55,506 nt of DNA from Magnetococcales bacterium (GTDB lineage Bacteria > Pseudomonadota > Magnetococcia > Magnetococcales > JADFYX01): NCBI GenBank assembly GCA_015232405.1, contig JADFZS010000015.1, forward strand, positions 1 through 55,506, given 5' to 3'. This document shows, in pieces, positions 1 to 8,531 of the stretch (position 1 is the stretch's first letter; each line of letters begins with the position of its first letter). Under the pieces are notes generated by a model. It was not told the DNA's origin and ran no database searches. It saw nothing but the letters and a program-made list of their open reading frames with translations. The translations under genes were made by a program, and so were the position numbers.

Positions 1-1
1 G

Positions 2-427
2 GAAGCAATTCCTGAAAAGGTGAAATATTCTGATGCTATATGTACTGCATTACAGATAACCAACCATCTGCAAGACCTGGGTAAAGACATTGCTGAGGGT
101 CGCCCACTATATCTTCCAAGGGAGGAGATGGAACGTTTTGGAGTTAATGCGGATTTGCTTCTTCAACGGCGCTTTACACCAATTCTCGGAAATTTTGTTT
201 TAGAGATTGCCGACCAAAGTAGGCAACTTTTTGAATATGGTTCGCTTTTGGTACAACAGCTCCAGTGGCCCCTCAATCTAGAGATTGCAGCTATAATAGA
301 GGGGGGGCTTGGGGTGTTGAAAAAAATTGAAGAGCAGGATGGTAACACCTTGAGAAACCGCCCAAAACTCAATAAGTGGGATAAAGCTGGCTGCCTCTGG
401 CGAGCCAAACAGCGTACTAAATCATGA
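2..427 (+). CDS. hpnC: HpnC, hydroxysqualene synthase (5'-truncated by window edge)
   Basis: This is the C-terminal ~141 codons of a trans-isoprenyl diphosphate synthase; the frame is open to the window edge, so the start lies outside. The second aspartate-rich motif is visible near the left end (NHLQDLGKDIAEGRPLYLP), the region that binds Mg-diphosphate in squalene/phytoene synthases. In the known three-step bacterial route, HpnD makes presqualene diphosphate, HpnC converts it to hydroxysqualene and HpnE reduces that to squalene for hopanoids. The stop overlaps the next start in an ATGA junction (424-427), so the two are translationally coupled. Assignment as HpnC rather than a phytoene synthase rests on the motif wording and the adjacent hpnD. 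No hpnE follows in this window. Confidence 0.85.
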   Translation, partial: EAIPEKVKYSDAICTALQITNHLQDLGKDIAEGRPLYLPREEMERFGVNADLLLQRRFTPILGNFVLEIADQSRQLFEYGSLLVQQLQWPLNLEIAAIIEGGLGVLKKIEEQDGNTLRNRPKLNKWDKAGCLWRAKQRTKS

Positions 428-1299
428 CGCCCACAGCCTACTGTCGTTTGCGTACTATAAAGTCTCGCACCTCTTTTTATTATCCTATACTTCTACTCTC
501 ACCCCCAAGACGAAGAGCTATGTTTGCCCTCTATGCCTTTTGTCGGGAGGTGGATGATATTGTTGATGAAAACAGAGATCTTGCAATAGCTAGAGAAGAG
601 CTGAATGTATGGCGAAGGGAGTTGGAAAGTACCTTTAAAGGTGACAATCCAAAACATCCTGTGGCACAAGAGTTAAGGTTTGCTGTTGCCGAGTTTAGCC
701 TACCCACCGCTCCCTTCTACGATATAATTGACGGTATGGAGATTGATCTCAACCAGCAACGCTATAAAGACCATGATGAATTAGCACTATACTGCAGCAA
801 GGTTGCCGTTGCTGTGGGCCTGATTGCCATACATATTTTCTGTTTTGGCAGAACATCTAATAGCACTGAAAACAGTACTCTTAAGCAGTTTGCCCATCAT
901 CTAGGCATGGCATTTCAACTGACCAATATTTTACGAGATATCAAAGAAGATGCCCAACGAGGACGGATCTATATACCCCAAACACTGATTAACAAATATG
1001 GGGCTTCGGAGAAAGAGCTTTTAGCAGGTGTTTGGAGCCAACCCCTTGGCAATGCTTTATCCCAAATTGGCAAAGAGGCTGAGCAGCATTATAAGGCAGG
1101 AACAGAGCTAATTGAAGGGAAAGAGGAGCGTCATTGCCTATTTCCAGCGGTTGTAATGTCTGGAATATACCACTGTTACCTCACCACAATTACAGCACGG
1201 GGATTCAATACACTCAACACTCCTGTCAAACTATCATCTACTACCAAACTGGCTCTTACCATAAAAATATGGCTAAAGGAGCGAGTATTTAACAAATGA
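424..1299 (+). CDS. hpnD: HpnD, presqualene diphosphate synthase
   Basis: A 291-residue head-to-head prenyl synthase of normal family length. It condenses two farnesyl diphosphates to presqualene diphosphate, the first committed hopanoid step. The first aspartate-rich motif is REVDDIVDE (about residues 39-47) and the second is NILRDIKEDAQRGRIYIP (about 175-192); both Mg-binding motifs are intact. The N-terminal SFYYPILLLSPPRRRAMFALYAFCREVDD stretch is the typical substrate-pocket entry of this family. The start overlaps the hpnC stop by four bases, giving an hpnC-hpnD operon. It is followed by a hairpin at 1325-1364 and then an unrelated TPR gene, so this looks like the operon end. Carotenoid-type phytoene synthase is the alternative but is less likely beside hpnC. 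Confidence 0.88.
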   Translation: MTPTAYCRLRTIKSRTSFYYPILLLSPPRRRAMFALYAFCREVDDIVDENRDLAIAREELNVWRRELESTFKGDNPKHPVAQELRFAVAEFSLPTAPFYDIIDGMEIDLNQQRYKDHDELALYCSKVAVAVGLIAIHIFCFGRTSNSTENSTLKQFAHHLGMAFQLTNILRDIKEDAQRGRIYIPQTLINKYGASEKELLAGVWSQPLGNALSQIGKEAEQHYKAGTELIEGKEERHCLFPAVVMSGIYHCYLTTITARGFNTLNTPVKLSSTTKLALTIKIWLKERVFNK

Positions 1300-1540
1300 T
1301 CCATTAGATAGCAATTTTTTCTATAGTTATTTTTGACACAACAACCATTGTCAAAAAAATAACTGCTAAAAGCGATATGAAAATCGTGGTAAGCTTGACA
1401 TATCAAAATTTTATTACATAGCGTAAAATGATCTTTTTCACGAAACAAAACCAAATCAGTATTAGATTTTGGCGAAATTGATAGCTGTCCCCCCCTTTTA
1501 TTGTCATAACTGAGCTTAAAAACAAAGATAAAGAGTTAAA
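1300..1540 (+). other. Intergenic region after hpnD
   Basis: A 241-bp AT-rich spacer. It holds an imperfect hairpin at 1325-1364 (see separate entry) and a perfect TTGACA hexamer at 1395-1400, but no good -10 hexamer follows at 16-18 bp, so I do not call a promoter. A run of seven C lies at about 1490-1496. A weak TAAAGAG ribosome site precedes the next start. Confidence 0.4.
1325..1364 (+). terminator. Imperfect hairpin after hpnD, possible terminator
   Basis: AGTTATTTTTGACA (1325-1338) pairs with TGTCAAAAAAATAACT (1349-1364) over 14 bp, with two extra A residues bulged on the right arm and a 10-nt loop. It lies 25 bp after the hpnD stop. There is no clean T-tract after the stem, so intrinsic termination is only plausible. 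Confidence 0.35.
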
Positions 1541-3628
1541 ATGAATAGATCTGAGAAAACAAAGCAAAAAACAAATAGTCAAGGTGAGACACAAAACAAA
1601 ACTAACATTAAAAAAAATTGCGGTGAGTCGCCAACAAACTCTACACCATCGTCTAGCAAATCTTCACTTACAATTGGCACAGCATATTCCCAAGCTCTGG
1701 AATCTTTTAACGCCGGACGATATCAAGAGGTAGATAAATACTGCACCGCTATTATCAAAGCAGCACCAAATCACATTGATGCAATTAATTTATTAGGGGT
1801 TGTAGCGCAAAAAGCCAATCGCCATGATATGGCAATTGGTCTGTTTCAAAGAGCAATAAATATCAATGACACCATTGCACCACTTTATATTAATCTGGGC
1901 ATATCATTATATTCAATAGGCCAACCGAACAAGGCATTAGAAGTTTTAGAAGCTGGGTTGGTAAAAAATCCTGGTAACAGACAAATAACGGATTATATCA
2001 ATCACATAAAAGCAGAATCTAAACTAGATAGTAACGAAATAGAAGCCCAACAAGCTATGCAAACCGGGGTTGCGCTATTTCAATCTGGGCGGTTAGAAGA
2101 GGCGATGGAGCGATTTGAAAGAGCCAATTTTCTTATACCCAATAATATTGAAATTTTGAGTAATATTGGAGCCGTTCTACAGAGTCAGGGCAAGTTAGAT
2201 GAAGCCATTATTTGGTACACAAAAGCAGTTAAAATCAATCCCAGATTTGCTGGCGGTTATAATAATCTTGCCTACGCTTTACAGCAACAAGGCAAGTTTG
2301 AAAAAGCAACACATTATTATCAAAAGGCAATAGAAATTGAGCCGGACTCCAAGATGGCTCACTACAATCTGGCAAATACCCTAAGAGAGCAGGGAAAGCT
2401 ATCCCAAGCAATTGAAGGCTATAATAAAGCCCTAACTTTTGATCCCCAAAATCCTGAAATATACAATAATTTAGGTATAGCTCAAAAGGAGCAGTTGCAG
2501 TTTGAAGAGGCTATTTTAAACTGTCAAAAAGCGATAGCTATTGATCCCAATTATGCTAATGCATACAACAATATAGCCTCCACTCTTGTGGAACAGGAAC
2601 AATGGGATGAAGCATTTAGCAATTATAAAAAAGCTCTGGCAATTAAACCGGATTATGTAGATGCCTATGTAAATATGGGAATGGCTGATTTAGCTTTGGG
2701 AAACAACAAAGAGGGCTGGCAAGGGGTCGAATATCGTCTGTTATATGACAAGAACAAACACAACTATTTTTCTTATCCCCGTTGGAATGGGGAGCCTTTA
2801 ACTGACAAGAGTATTCTTGTTTATGCCGAAGGTGGGATTGGTGATGAAATATCCGGCGCACTACTGTTAAATAAATTGGCGGCAAAAGCAAAACAGTGCA
2901 TTGTCCTGTGTGATCCTCGCTTGGTGACCATGTATACTCGTTCAATGCCAGAAATTAAGTTTATAGGTGCTAACAAGGATGAATATAGTAACGTTACACA
3001 ACAGTTTTCACACATTGATTTTCAAGTTGCAATCAACAGTCTGCCACTATTTTTATCCCCAGATCTCAAAGATCTAAAACCCTGTATAAAAGCAGACGAA
3101 AAAAGAGTTGAATATTGGCGACAAAAGCTTGATGAACTAGGCCCAGAACCAAAAATTGGTTTCAGCTGGACAACCTGCCACCAGACTCCATTAAGATTGT
3201 CTACCCATTCAAAACTAGAGCAGTGGGGACCAATTCTTACGGTAAAGGGAGCAACTTTTATCAATCTTTACCACGGCCCCAGAGATAAAGATATAAATAG
3301 AGCCAGAGGAGCATTTAAAGCCAATATAATAGATTTTAATAAAGATGAAATTGACCTACGTGATGATATTGATGAACTGTACTCATTGATGTCGGCACTG
3401 GATATGGTAGTTTCATCTCCAAGCATGGTAGCTACTCTCGGTGTGAATTTGGGAAGTAAGGTATCTTATTTTTATTCATCCAGAATGTTATGGCGAACAT
3501 TAGGAAGAGGTTCAATATTATGTTATTTAGATGCCAAGCCCCACTATTTTACCAATAGCGATGAGTTTGTATCACAAGCCAAAAAAGTGGGAGAAGAGAT
3601 AAAGTCAATGGTAGCATCAAGAAGATAA
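1541..3628 (+). CDS. TPR protein with GT9-like C-terminal domain (copy 1)
   Basis: A 695-residue cytoplasmic protein with no signal peptide or membrane segment. Residues 1-45 are polar, rich in K, N and S and probably disordered. Residues 48-150 hold about three TPRs and 168-375 about six more, with the usual A..YNN/L..G pattern and F-A-IKINP-type ends. From about residue 378 comes a domain starting EGWQGVEYRL, then YPRWNGEPLTDKSILVYAEGGIGDE, which resembles the ADP-heptose-transferase-like (GT9-like) domain often fused to TPRs. The GIGDE turn corresponds to the family's glycine-rich G-x-GD motif. The 3785-5722 gene is a clear paralogue. Role inferred: protein glycosylation or glycan assembly, with TPRs recruiting the acceptor. 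Donor sugar cannot be read from sequence. Confidence 0.75.
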   Translation: MNRSEKTKQKTNSQGETQNKTNIKKNCGESPTNSTPSSSKSSLTIGTAYSQALESFNAGRYQEVDKYCTAIIKAAPNHIDAINLLGVVAQKANRHDMAIGLFQRAININDTIAPLYINLGISLYSIGQPNKALEVLEAGLVKNPGNRQITDYINHIKAESKLDSNEIEAQQAMQTGVALFQSGRLEEAMERFERANFLIPNNIEILSNIGAVLQSQGKLDEAIIWYTKAVKINPRFAGGYNNLAYALQQQGKFEKATHYYQKAIEIEPDSKMAHYNLANTLREQGKLSQAIEGYNKALTFDPQNPEIYNNLGIAQKEQLQFEEAILNCQKAIAIDPNYANAYNNIASTLVEQEQWDEAFSNYKKALAIKPDYVDAYVNMGMADLALGNNKEGWQGVEYRLLYDKNKHNYFSYPRWNGEPLTDKSILVYAEGGIGDEISGALLLNKLAAKAKQCIVLCDPRLVTMYTRSMPEIKFIGANKDEYSNVTQQFSHIDFQVAINSLPLFLSPDLKDLKPCIKADEKRVEYWRQKLDELGPEPKIGFSWTTCHQTPLRLSTHSKLEQWGPILTVKGATFINLYHGPRDKDINRARGAFKANIIDFNKDEIDLRDDIDELYSLMSALDMVVSSPSMVATLGVNLGSKVSYFYSSRMLWRTLGRGSILCYLDAKPHYFTNSDEFVSQAKKVGEEIKSMVASRR

Positions 3629-3784
3629 ACATGACTATTATCCAATATTTTCCTGAGGGACTATTAGATTTTTTAAAGATAAAAATATCATATGACTAAA
3701 AAAACTTAAGGCTGTCACAAACTATATTGCAATATTAATTTTCTTATAAAAACAATTGATATCAAGAGATTAGTAGAGAAATTC

Positions 3785-5722
3785 ATGGCAAAAAACAGTG
3801 CCCACAACAGCAACCAACGCCAATCTATACAGCATGATGAGAATAGCTTGTTAACCCAGGCTATAACCTATCATCAGGCCAACCGTCTAGAAGAGGCTAT
3901 ATTCTGTTATAAAAAAGTTCTCGAAATTCAACCTAAGCAACCCTATGCCCTGAATAATCTTGGCTTTGCATTATACAGTCTAGGCAGGTTTGTTGAGGCC
4001 ATTGATTGCTGTAAAAAGGCTATTTTAATAAAACCAGATTTTGCCGAAGCTTATAATAATCTAGGGAATGCATATAAATATCTTGGCAATCTTGAAGAAG
4101 GAGCACAAAATTTATTAAAGGCCATAACCCTTAAATCCAACTTTTTTGAAGCCTATAACAATCTCGGCAATATCAAAATGGAACAAGATAAATTGGATGA
4201 GGCAGTTATAGCCTACCAAAATGCTATTACCATCAATCCAGGCTTTGTCATGGCTTATAGCAATTTTGGTAATGTCAAAAAAAAACAGGGGGAGATGGAA
4301 CAAGCAATAGAATACTATAAAAAAGCTATCACTCTAAACCCGAGCAACCCTGAAGCTCATTATAATATTGGGATAGCTTTACAAGAACAAAAAAAACATT
4401 CAGATGCAGTTACAAGTTTTCAAAAAGCTATATCTCTAAATCCAAATTTTATCTCTGCTCATTGTAGCCTTGGTATCTCCTATCAAGAACAGGAAAAACT
4501 GGATGAAGCAGTTGCAAGTTATAACAATGCTCTTGCAATTGATCCTAACCACCCAAAAACATGTTGCAATTTAGGTAATGCATTAACAAAGCTGTATAAA
4601 CTGGAAGAATCTATTGCTTATTGCAAAAAAGCAATATCTATTAATCCTAAATATTATCAAGCTTACAACAATCTAGCTTTAGCCCTGCTTGAACAGCGCA
4701 AACTCCAAGAAGCCAAAGAGTGTTATTTAAAAGCCATTGAAATTGAACCAAATAACTTGAGCGCTCGTTATAGTTTAGGTTTTATTGATTTATCTTTGGG
4801 TAACATTGATGATGGTTGGAGAGGTTATGAATACCGCTTGCAGTTATTCTCTCACAAACACAACAAATTTTCTTACCCTCGCTGGAATGGTGAAACATTA
4901 ACAGGTAAGAGCATTTTGGTATACGCCGAAGAGGGTATTGGTGATGAGATAACTTCTGCCACTTTCTATCAAGAACTGGCTGAACTTGCCGATAGTTGCA
5001 CTATTTTGTGCGACCCCCGTCTGGAATCTCTATTTACACGCTCTTTTCCCAGTATAAAATTTATTGGGGTAAAAAGAGATGAATATCAAGAAATTCAAAA
5101 CAAATTACCTACTATAGATTATCAAGCGGCAATGAGTAGCTTGGCCAGTAAGTTACGACCAAATTGTGAGAATCTTAAACCTTGTCTGGTGGCAGATCCA
5201 AACCGTACTGATTATTGGCGCAAAAAGTTGGATAGCCTTGGCCCAGAGCCTAAAATTGGTATCAGCTGGACAACCAGCAAAAACACTGTGCTTCGTCTAA
5301 AAGCCCACTCTAATCTACTACAGTGGAAAGAGATTTTAACCTTAAAAGGTGTAACTTTCATCAATCTTTTCCATGGACCCGACAGAAAAGATATTGAGGC
5401 TGCTCGCTCATCTTTTGGGGCAACAATTATTGATTTTTCCAACGATGAGATTGATCTCACTAATGACATTGATGAGCTATATGCCTTGATGGCTGCTTTA
5501 GATATGATAATAACCTCACCTAGCATGATAGCGACTTTAAGCTGTCAATTTGGTAGTAAAAGCGCGTATTTTTTTACTCCCAGATTACTTTGGAAAATGC
5601 TAGGCAAGGATTATCCCCTTGTGTTTATGGATGCTGAACCTCTGTTTTTTACCAATGATGAAGAGTTTGTCTTGGCAGCAAAAAAAGGTAGAAACATAAT
5701 TGAAAAGTTTCTGGACCTATAA
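3785..5722 (+). CDS. TPR protein with GT9-like C-terminal domain (copy 2)
   Basis: A 645-residue paralogue of the preceding gene. About nine consecutive TPRs run from residue 27 to 330, most with the A-Y-NNLG signature. The C-terminal domain begins near residue 331 (DDGWRGYEYRL) and carries YPRWNGETLTGKSILVYAEE followed by GIGDEITSA. Further shared blocks with copy 1 are the WRKKLDSLGPEPKIGISWTT segment and the NDIDELYALMAALDMIITSP segment near the end. The catalytic-type domains are more alike than the TPR tracts, which fits duplication with divergence of the acceptor-binding part. It lies 156 bp after copy 1, with a weak TAGAGA ribosome site. A glycosyltransferase role is inferred from domain resemblance; substrate unknown. 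Confidence 0.75.
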   Translation: MAKNSAHNSNQRQSIQHDENSLLTQAITYHQANRLEEAIFCYKKVLEIQPKQPYALNNLGFALYSLGRFVEAIDCCKKAILIKPDFAEAYNNLGNAYKYLGNLEEGAQNLLKAITLKSNFFEAYNNLGNIKMEQDKLDEAVIAYQNAITINPGFVMAYSNFGNVKKKQGEMEQAIEYYKKAITLNPSNPEAHYNIGIALQEQKKHSDAVTSFQKAISLNPNFISAHCSLGISYQEQEKLDEAVASYNNALAIDPNHPKTCCNLGNALTKLYKLEESIAYCKKAISINPKYYQAYNNLALALLEQRKLQEAKECYLKAIEIEPNNLSARYSLGFIDLSLGNIDDGWRGYEYRLQLFSHKHNKFSYPRWNGETLTGKSILVYAEEGIGDEITSATFYQELAELADSCTILCDPRLESLFTRSFPSIKFIGVKRDEYQEIQNKLPTIDYQAAMSSLASKLRPNCENLKPCLVADPNRTDYWRKKLDSLGPEPKIGISWTTSKNTVLRLKAHSNLLQWKEILTLKGVTFINLFHGPDRKDIEAARSSFGATIIDFSNDEIDLTNDIDELYALMAALDMIITSPSMIATLSCQFGSKSAYFFTPRLLWKMLGKDYPLVFMDAEPLFFTNDEEFVLAAKKGRNIIEKFLDL

Positions 5723-6096
5723 ATAGATATCTAAAAGTTAAGAGAATCACAAGCTATCAATTCCCCCCGAACAACCATAAAACAAACAACTATAACGAGA
5801 TATTTCGGAGCAATCACTTAATAGCCATGATATATTGCTGCGTGGACAATAATTAATAGGTGAAAAGTATTTTAGGTGGTGTTGTCGCCATGAATATTAG
5901 CAAGGGGACAATTTTTGCTCTATATAATTTCAAGTCTATCTTTTAAAAAGCCCATGACAGACTATTTTAACCACCATGAATAAACACAATAATTAGCTTG
6001 GCAAAAATGTCCAGCTTACCCCATGCTCTTGTCATAATAAAAAGATTTTATACTGACAAAAGCTTTATTCATTTTGAAATTATGAACTAAATAAAT
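5723..6096. other. Intergenic region, no gene seen
   Basis: A 374-bp AT-rich spacer. The only open frames are tiny, for example an 18-codon frame starting ATGAATATTAGC near 5891, without a convincing ribosome site. No strong hairpin or promoter was found. It separates the TPR genes from the nonulosonate cluster and probably carries that cluster's promoter. Confidence 0.4.
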
Positions 6097-7485
6097 ATGA
6101 CAGACATAAAAGTCAGCATAATAATTACCGCACACAACTATGGAAAATGGCTGCCCCAAGCTGTTGATAGCGCACTTGGGCAGAATTTTGAATCTTTTGA
6201 AGTTATTGTGGTAAACGATGGAAGCACTGATAATACACCACAAATATTAGACAACTATAAAGACAACAAACGCCTTGTAGTTGTTAATACTGATGGTATA
6301 GGTCTGTCTGGAGCTTGTAACCGTGGCATAGAGAAATCTCACGGTAAATATATTGTCAGACTTGACGCCGATGATTGGTTTGATCCGAACCTTGTTTTGG
6401 TGTTAGCCAACTTTCTCGATTTCAACCCGAATATCGGCTTGGTTTTTTGTGATTATATTGATACCGATGTTTATGGAGATATAATTAATTATAACCGCCG
6501 TGAATCCATCAATGATGAAATTCGCATATTAGATCGCTCGGCACCTGCGGCAGGAGCAATGTATCGACGCCAATGCTATGATACGATAGGAGGATACAAC
6601 GAGGATATACGCTATCAAGAAGATTATGACTTTTGGTTGAAGATAGTAGAAAAATTTCAAGTTAGAAACATATCCCTGCCTTTGATGTTTCGCCGACTTC
6701 ACAACAACAGCATGTCAAGAAATTTTGTTGCCCGGATGAAGACCCGGCGCTATGTAAAAAAAGAGTTTCTCAAAACACATCGCCAAGAACAAGAAAGTGG
6801 AAGTGTTCTTGCCATTATTCCGGCAAGGGCAGACACAATTAATGGTGAAAAAATTGTTTTAACTCAATTTGACGACAGCAATCTATTGACTAGATGTATC
6901 AATAAAGTAAAGAAGATCAATGCTATAGATCGAGTGGTGGTATTTACAGATGATTTTGAAATATCAGAAGTCGCCCTAAACCAAGGGGCAGAAGTCCCTT
7001 ACCTAAGAAATAAGACCTCCACAAGCTCTGCAGTTCCTGTTGAACAAGGTTTTCAAGAACTTTTGCATCACTTGAAACTAGAAGACAACTATCAACCTGA
7101 TATCATTGTTTTGGCGACACCTCTCTCCCCTTTTATTCTTTGTGAACATATTACTGAAGCTCTCGACAGTATGGAGATATTTAAATCTGACTCAGTGATA
7201 GCAGTGAGTGAAGATTTAACCTACCATTGGCAAGTTGGGAAAAATGGTTTAAAGGCAGTTGGTTATAAAAAACGTGTAGTTAAACAAGAAAAGCATCTTA
7301 TTTTTAAAGAGAGCGGTGGAATTTACGTGCTCAAAGTAAAAAACCTGTACAATGGTGATAATTTCTTGGGAAAAATGGTTGGTCACATCATACTATCACC
7401 TCAAGAAGCATTACGTATAAACAATGAATACGATTTATGGGTAGCTCAAAAGATGGCAGAAGAGCCAGAACAGTGGTGTAAATAG
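6097..7485 (+). CDS. GT2 glycosyltransferase fused to cytidylyltransferase-like domain
   Basis: A 462-residue two-domain protein. Residues 5-230 are a GT-A family 2 glycosyltransferase: VSIIITAHNYGKWLPQAVDS at the N-terminus, VVNDGSTDNT for nucleotide binding and RLDADDW as the DxD-type metal motif, followed by QEDYDFWL. Residues 244-450 resemble a CMP-sugar synthetase (acylneuraminate cytidylyltransferase): VLAIIPARAD, a VVFTDD strand, a SSAVPVEQGFQ segment and NNEYDLWVA near the end. The usual glycine-, serine- and lysine-rich CTP loop after IPAR (GGSK...K) is replaced by ADTINGEK, so CTP transfer may be lost. First gene of a three-gene operon (38 bp, then 6 bp spacing). Inferred role: nonulosonate activation or transfer. 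Confidence 0.75.
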   Translation: MTDIKVSIIITAHNYGKWLPQAVDSALGQNFESFEVIVVNDGSTDNTPQILDNYKDNKRLVVVNTDGIGLSGACNRGIEKSHGKYIVRLDADDWFDPNLVLVLANFLDFNPNIGLVFCDYIDTDVYGDIINYNRRESINDEIRILDRSAPAAGAMYRRQCYDTIGGYNEDIRYQEDYDFWLKIVEKFQVRNISLPLMFRRLHNNSMSRNFVARMKTRRYVKKEFLKTHRQEQESGSVLAIIPARADTINGEKIVLTQFDDSNLLTRCINKVKKINAIDRVVVFTDDFEISEVALNQGAEVPYLRNKTSTSSAVPVEQGFQELLHHLKLEDNYQPDIIVLATPLSPFILCEHITEALDSMEIFKSDSVIAVSEDLTYHWQVGKNGLKAVGYKKRVVKQEKHLIFKESGGIYVLKVKNLYNGDNFLGKMVGHIILSPQEALRINNEYDLWVAQKMAEEPEQWCK

Positions 7486-7523
7486 ATAATCCATATGTTT
7501 GGTATTCTATATAAATAACGAAA

Positions 7524-8525
7524 ATGTTAAAAGAAAACAGCTCTATAACAAATAGAACCTCATTTCAGCAACAATTTAGAAATTTTTTTGCCTACAGCTT
7601 CAACCCACGTTATTGGTTGTATAGGTTTAAATGGCTCTATTGGCCTAGATTCCGATTAACAAATAGTTTCCCAATGCATGTTGATATTGAGACTACAGAT
7701 GCCTGTAATCTGAGATGTGTTATGTGTATACACGGCATGGTTGAAGGCGGGCTGCAAAACACAGGATTTATAGAACCTTATTTGGCATATCGAGCAATAG
7801 ATGAGTGTGCTGAGCTAGGAGTTTATTCTATTAAATTCAATTTTCGTGGTGAACCTCTACTCCATGAAAATATTGTCGACTTTGTGCGTTATGGCAAACA
7901 AAAAGGAATTCTTGAGGTACAGTTTAATACCAATGGCTTGCCTGCAAACCATGAAAAAATTGAGGCTTTGGTTCTCTCAGGCTTAGACAGGATCATATTT
8001 TCCATTGATGGTGCAAACAAAGAGAGCTATGAAAAAATCCGGATAAAAGGTAACTATGATAAGCTGTTAGGCAATATCGCCAAATTTATTGAGTTGCGAA
8101 AAATACACAAACAAACAAGGCCATTTATACGAGTTCAGATGGTAAGATCCAAAGATGAAGAGCTAGAAGCGGAACAGTTTGTAGAGTATTGGTCCAAAAA
8201 AGGTGTTGATGATATTGTCCTGATTGACAAACAAAAACGTGACAGTTCTGGGAACCCCCTTAAAGATGGTAAACCTGCAATTGGTAGGGCTTTTTGCGCT
8301 CAACCCTGGCAAAGGTTGAACATAAATCGGGACGGCAAGGTTCTTATGTGTTGTGCTGATTGGGACCGCCTATCTGTTGTCGGTGATTTTAATAACCAGA
8401 GCATCAAAGAGATATGGAACAGCCCTAAACTCATTAAATACCGTCAGATGATAAAAGAAGATCGTATGGATGAGATTACAGCCTGCAAAGCCTGTTTTCG
8501 TCCAGCTACCTATAAGTGGGAATAA
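7524..8525 (+). CDS. Radical SAM/SPASM-type protein
   Basis: A 333-residue radical SAM enzyme. The 4Fe-4S motif CNLRCVMC (C-x3-C-x2-C, about residues 60-67) follows a DIETTDA strand. The barrel continues with SIKFNFRGEPLL, QFNTNGLP and RIIFSIDGANKESYEKIR. The C-terminal part has further cysteines (RAFCAQPW, VLMCCADW, ITACKACFRP) and the GDFNNQSIKEIWNSPKL segment, which is the SPASM/twitch auxiliary-cluster layout. Such proteins occur among sugar-modifying and peptide-modifying radical enzymes. Here it lies 6 bp upstream of a NeuB-family gene and 38 bp after the GT2 fusion, so a sugar or nonulosonate modification is inferred. I cannot assign the reaction. Confidence 0.82.
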   Translation: MLKENSSITNRTSFQQQFRNFFAYSFNPRYWLYRFKWLYWPRFRLTNSFPMHVDIETTDACNLRCVMCIHGMVEGGLQNTGFIEPYLAYRAIDECAELGVYSIKFNFRGEPLLHENIVDFVRYGKQKGILEVQFNTNGLPANHEKIEALVLSGLDRIIFSIDGANKESYEKIRIKGNYDKLLGNIAKFIELRKIHKQTRPFIRVQMVRSKDEELEAEQFVEYWSKKGVDDIVLIDKQKRDSSGNPLKDGKPAIGRAFCAQPWQRLNINRDGKVLMCCADWDRLSVVGDFNNQSIKEIWNSPKLIKYRQMIKEDRMDEITACKACFRPATYKWE

Positions 8526-8531
8526 GAGAAA

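Noticed and set aside
1395..1429. Promoter with perfect TTGACA before the first TPR gene
   Set aside because: No acceptable -10 at 16-18 bp; the nearest TAAAAT is 23 bp away.
5891..5947. 18-codon frame in the 5723-6096 spacer
   Set aside because: Too short, no ribosome site and no coupling to a neighbour.
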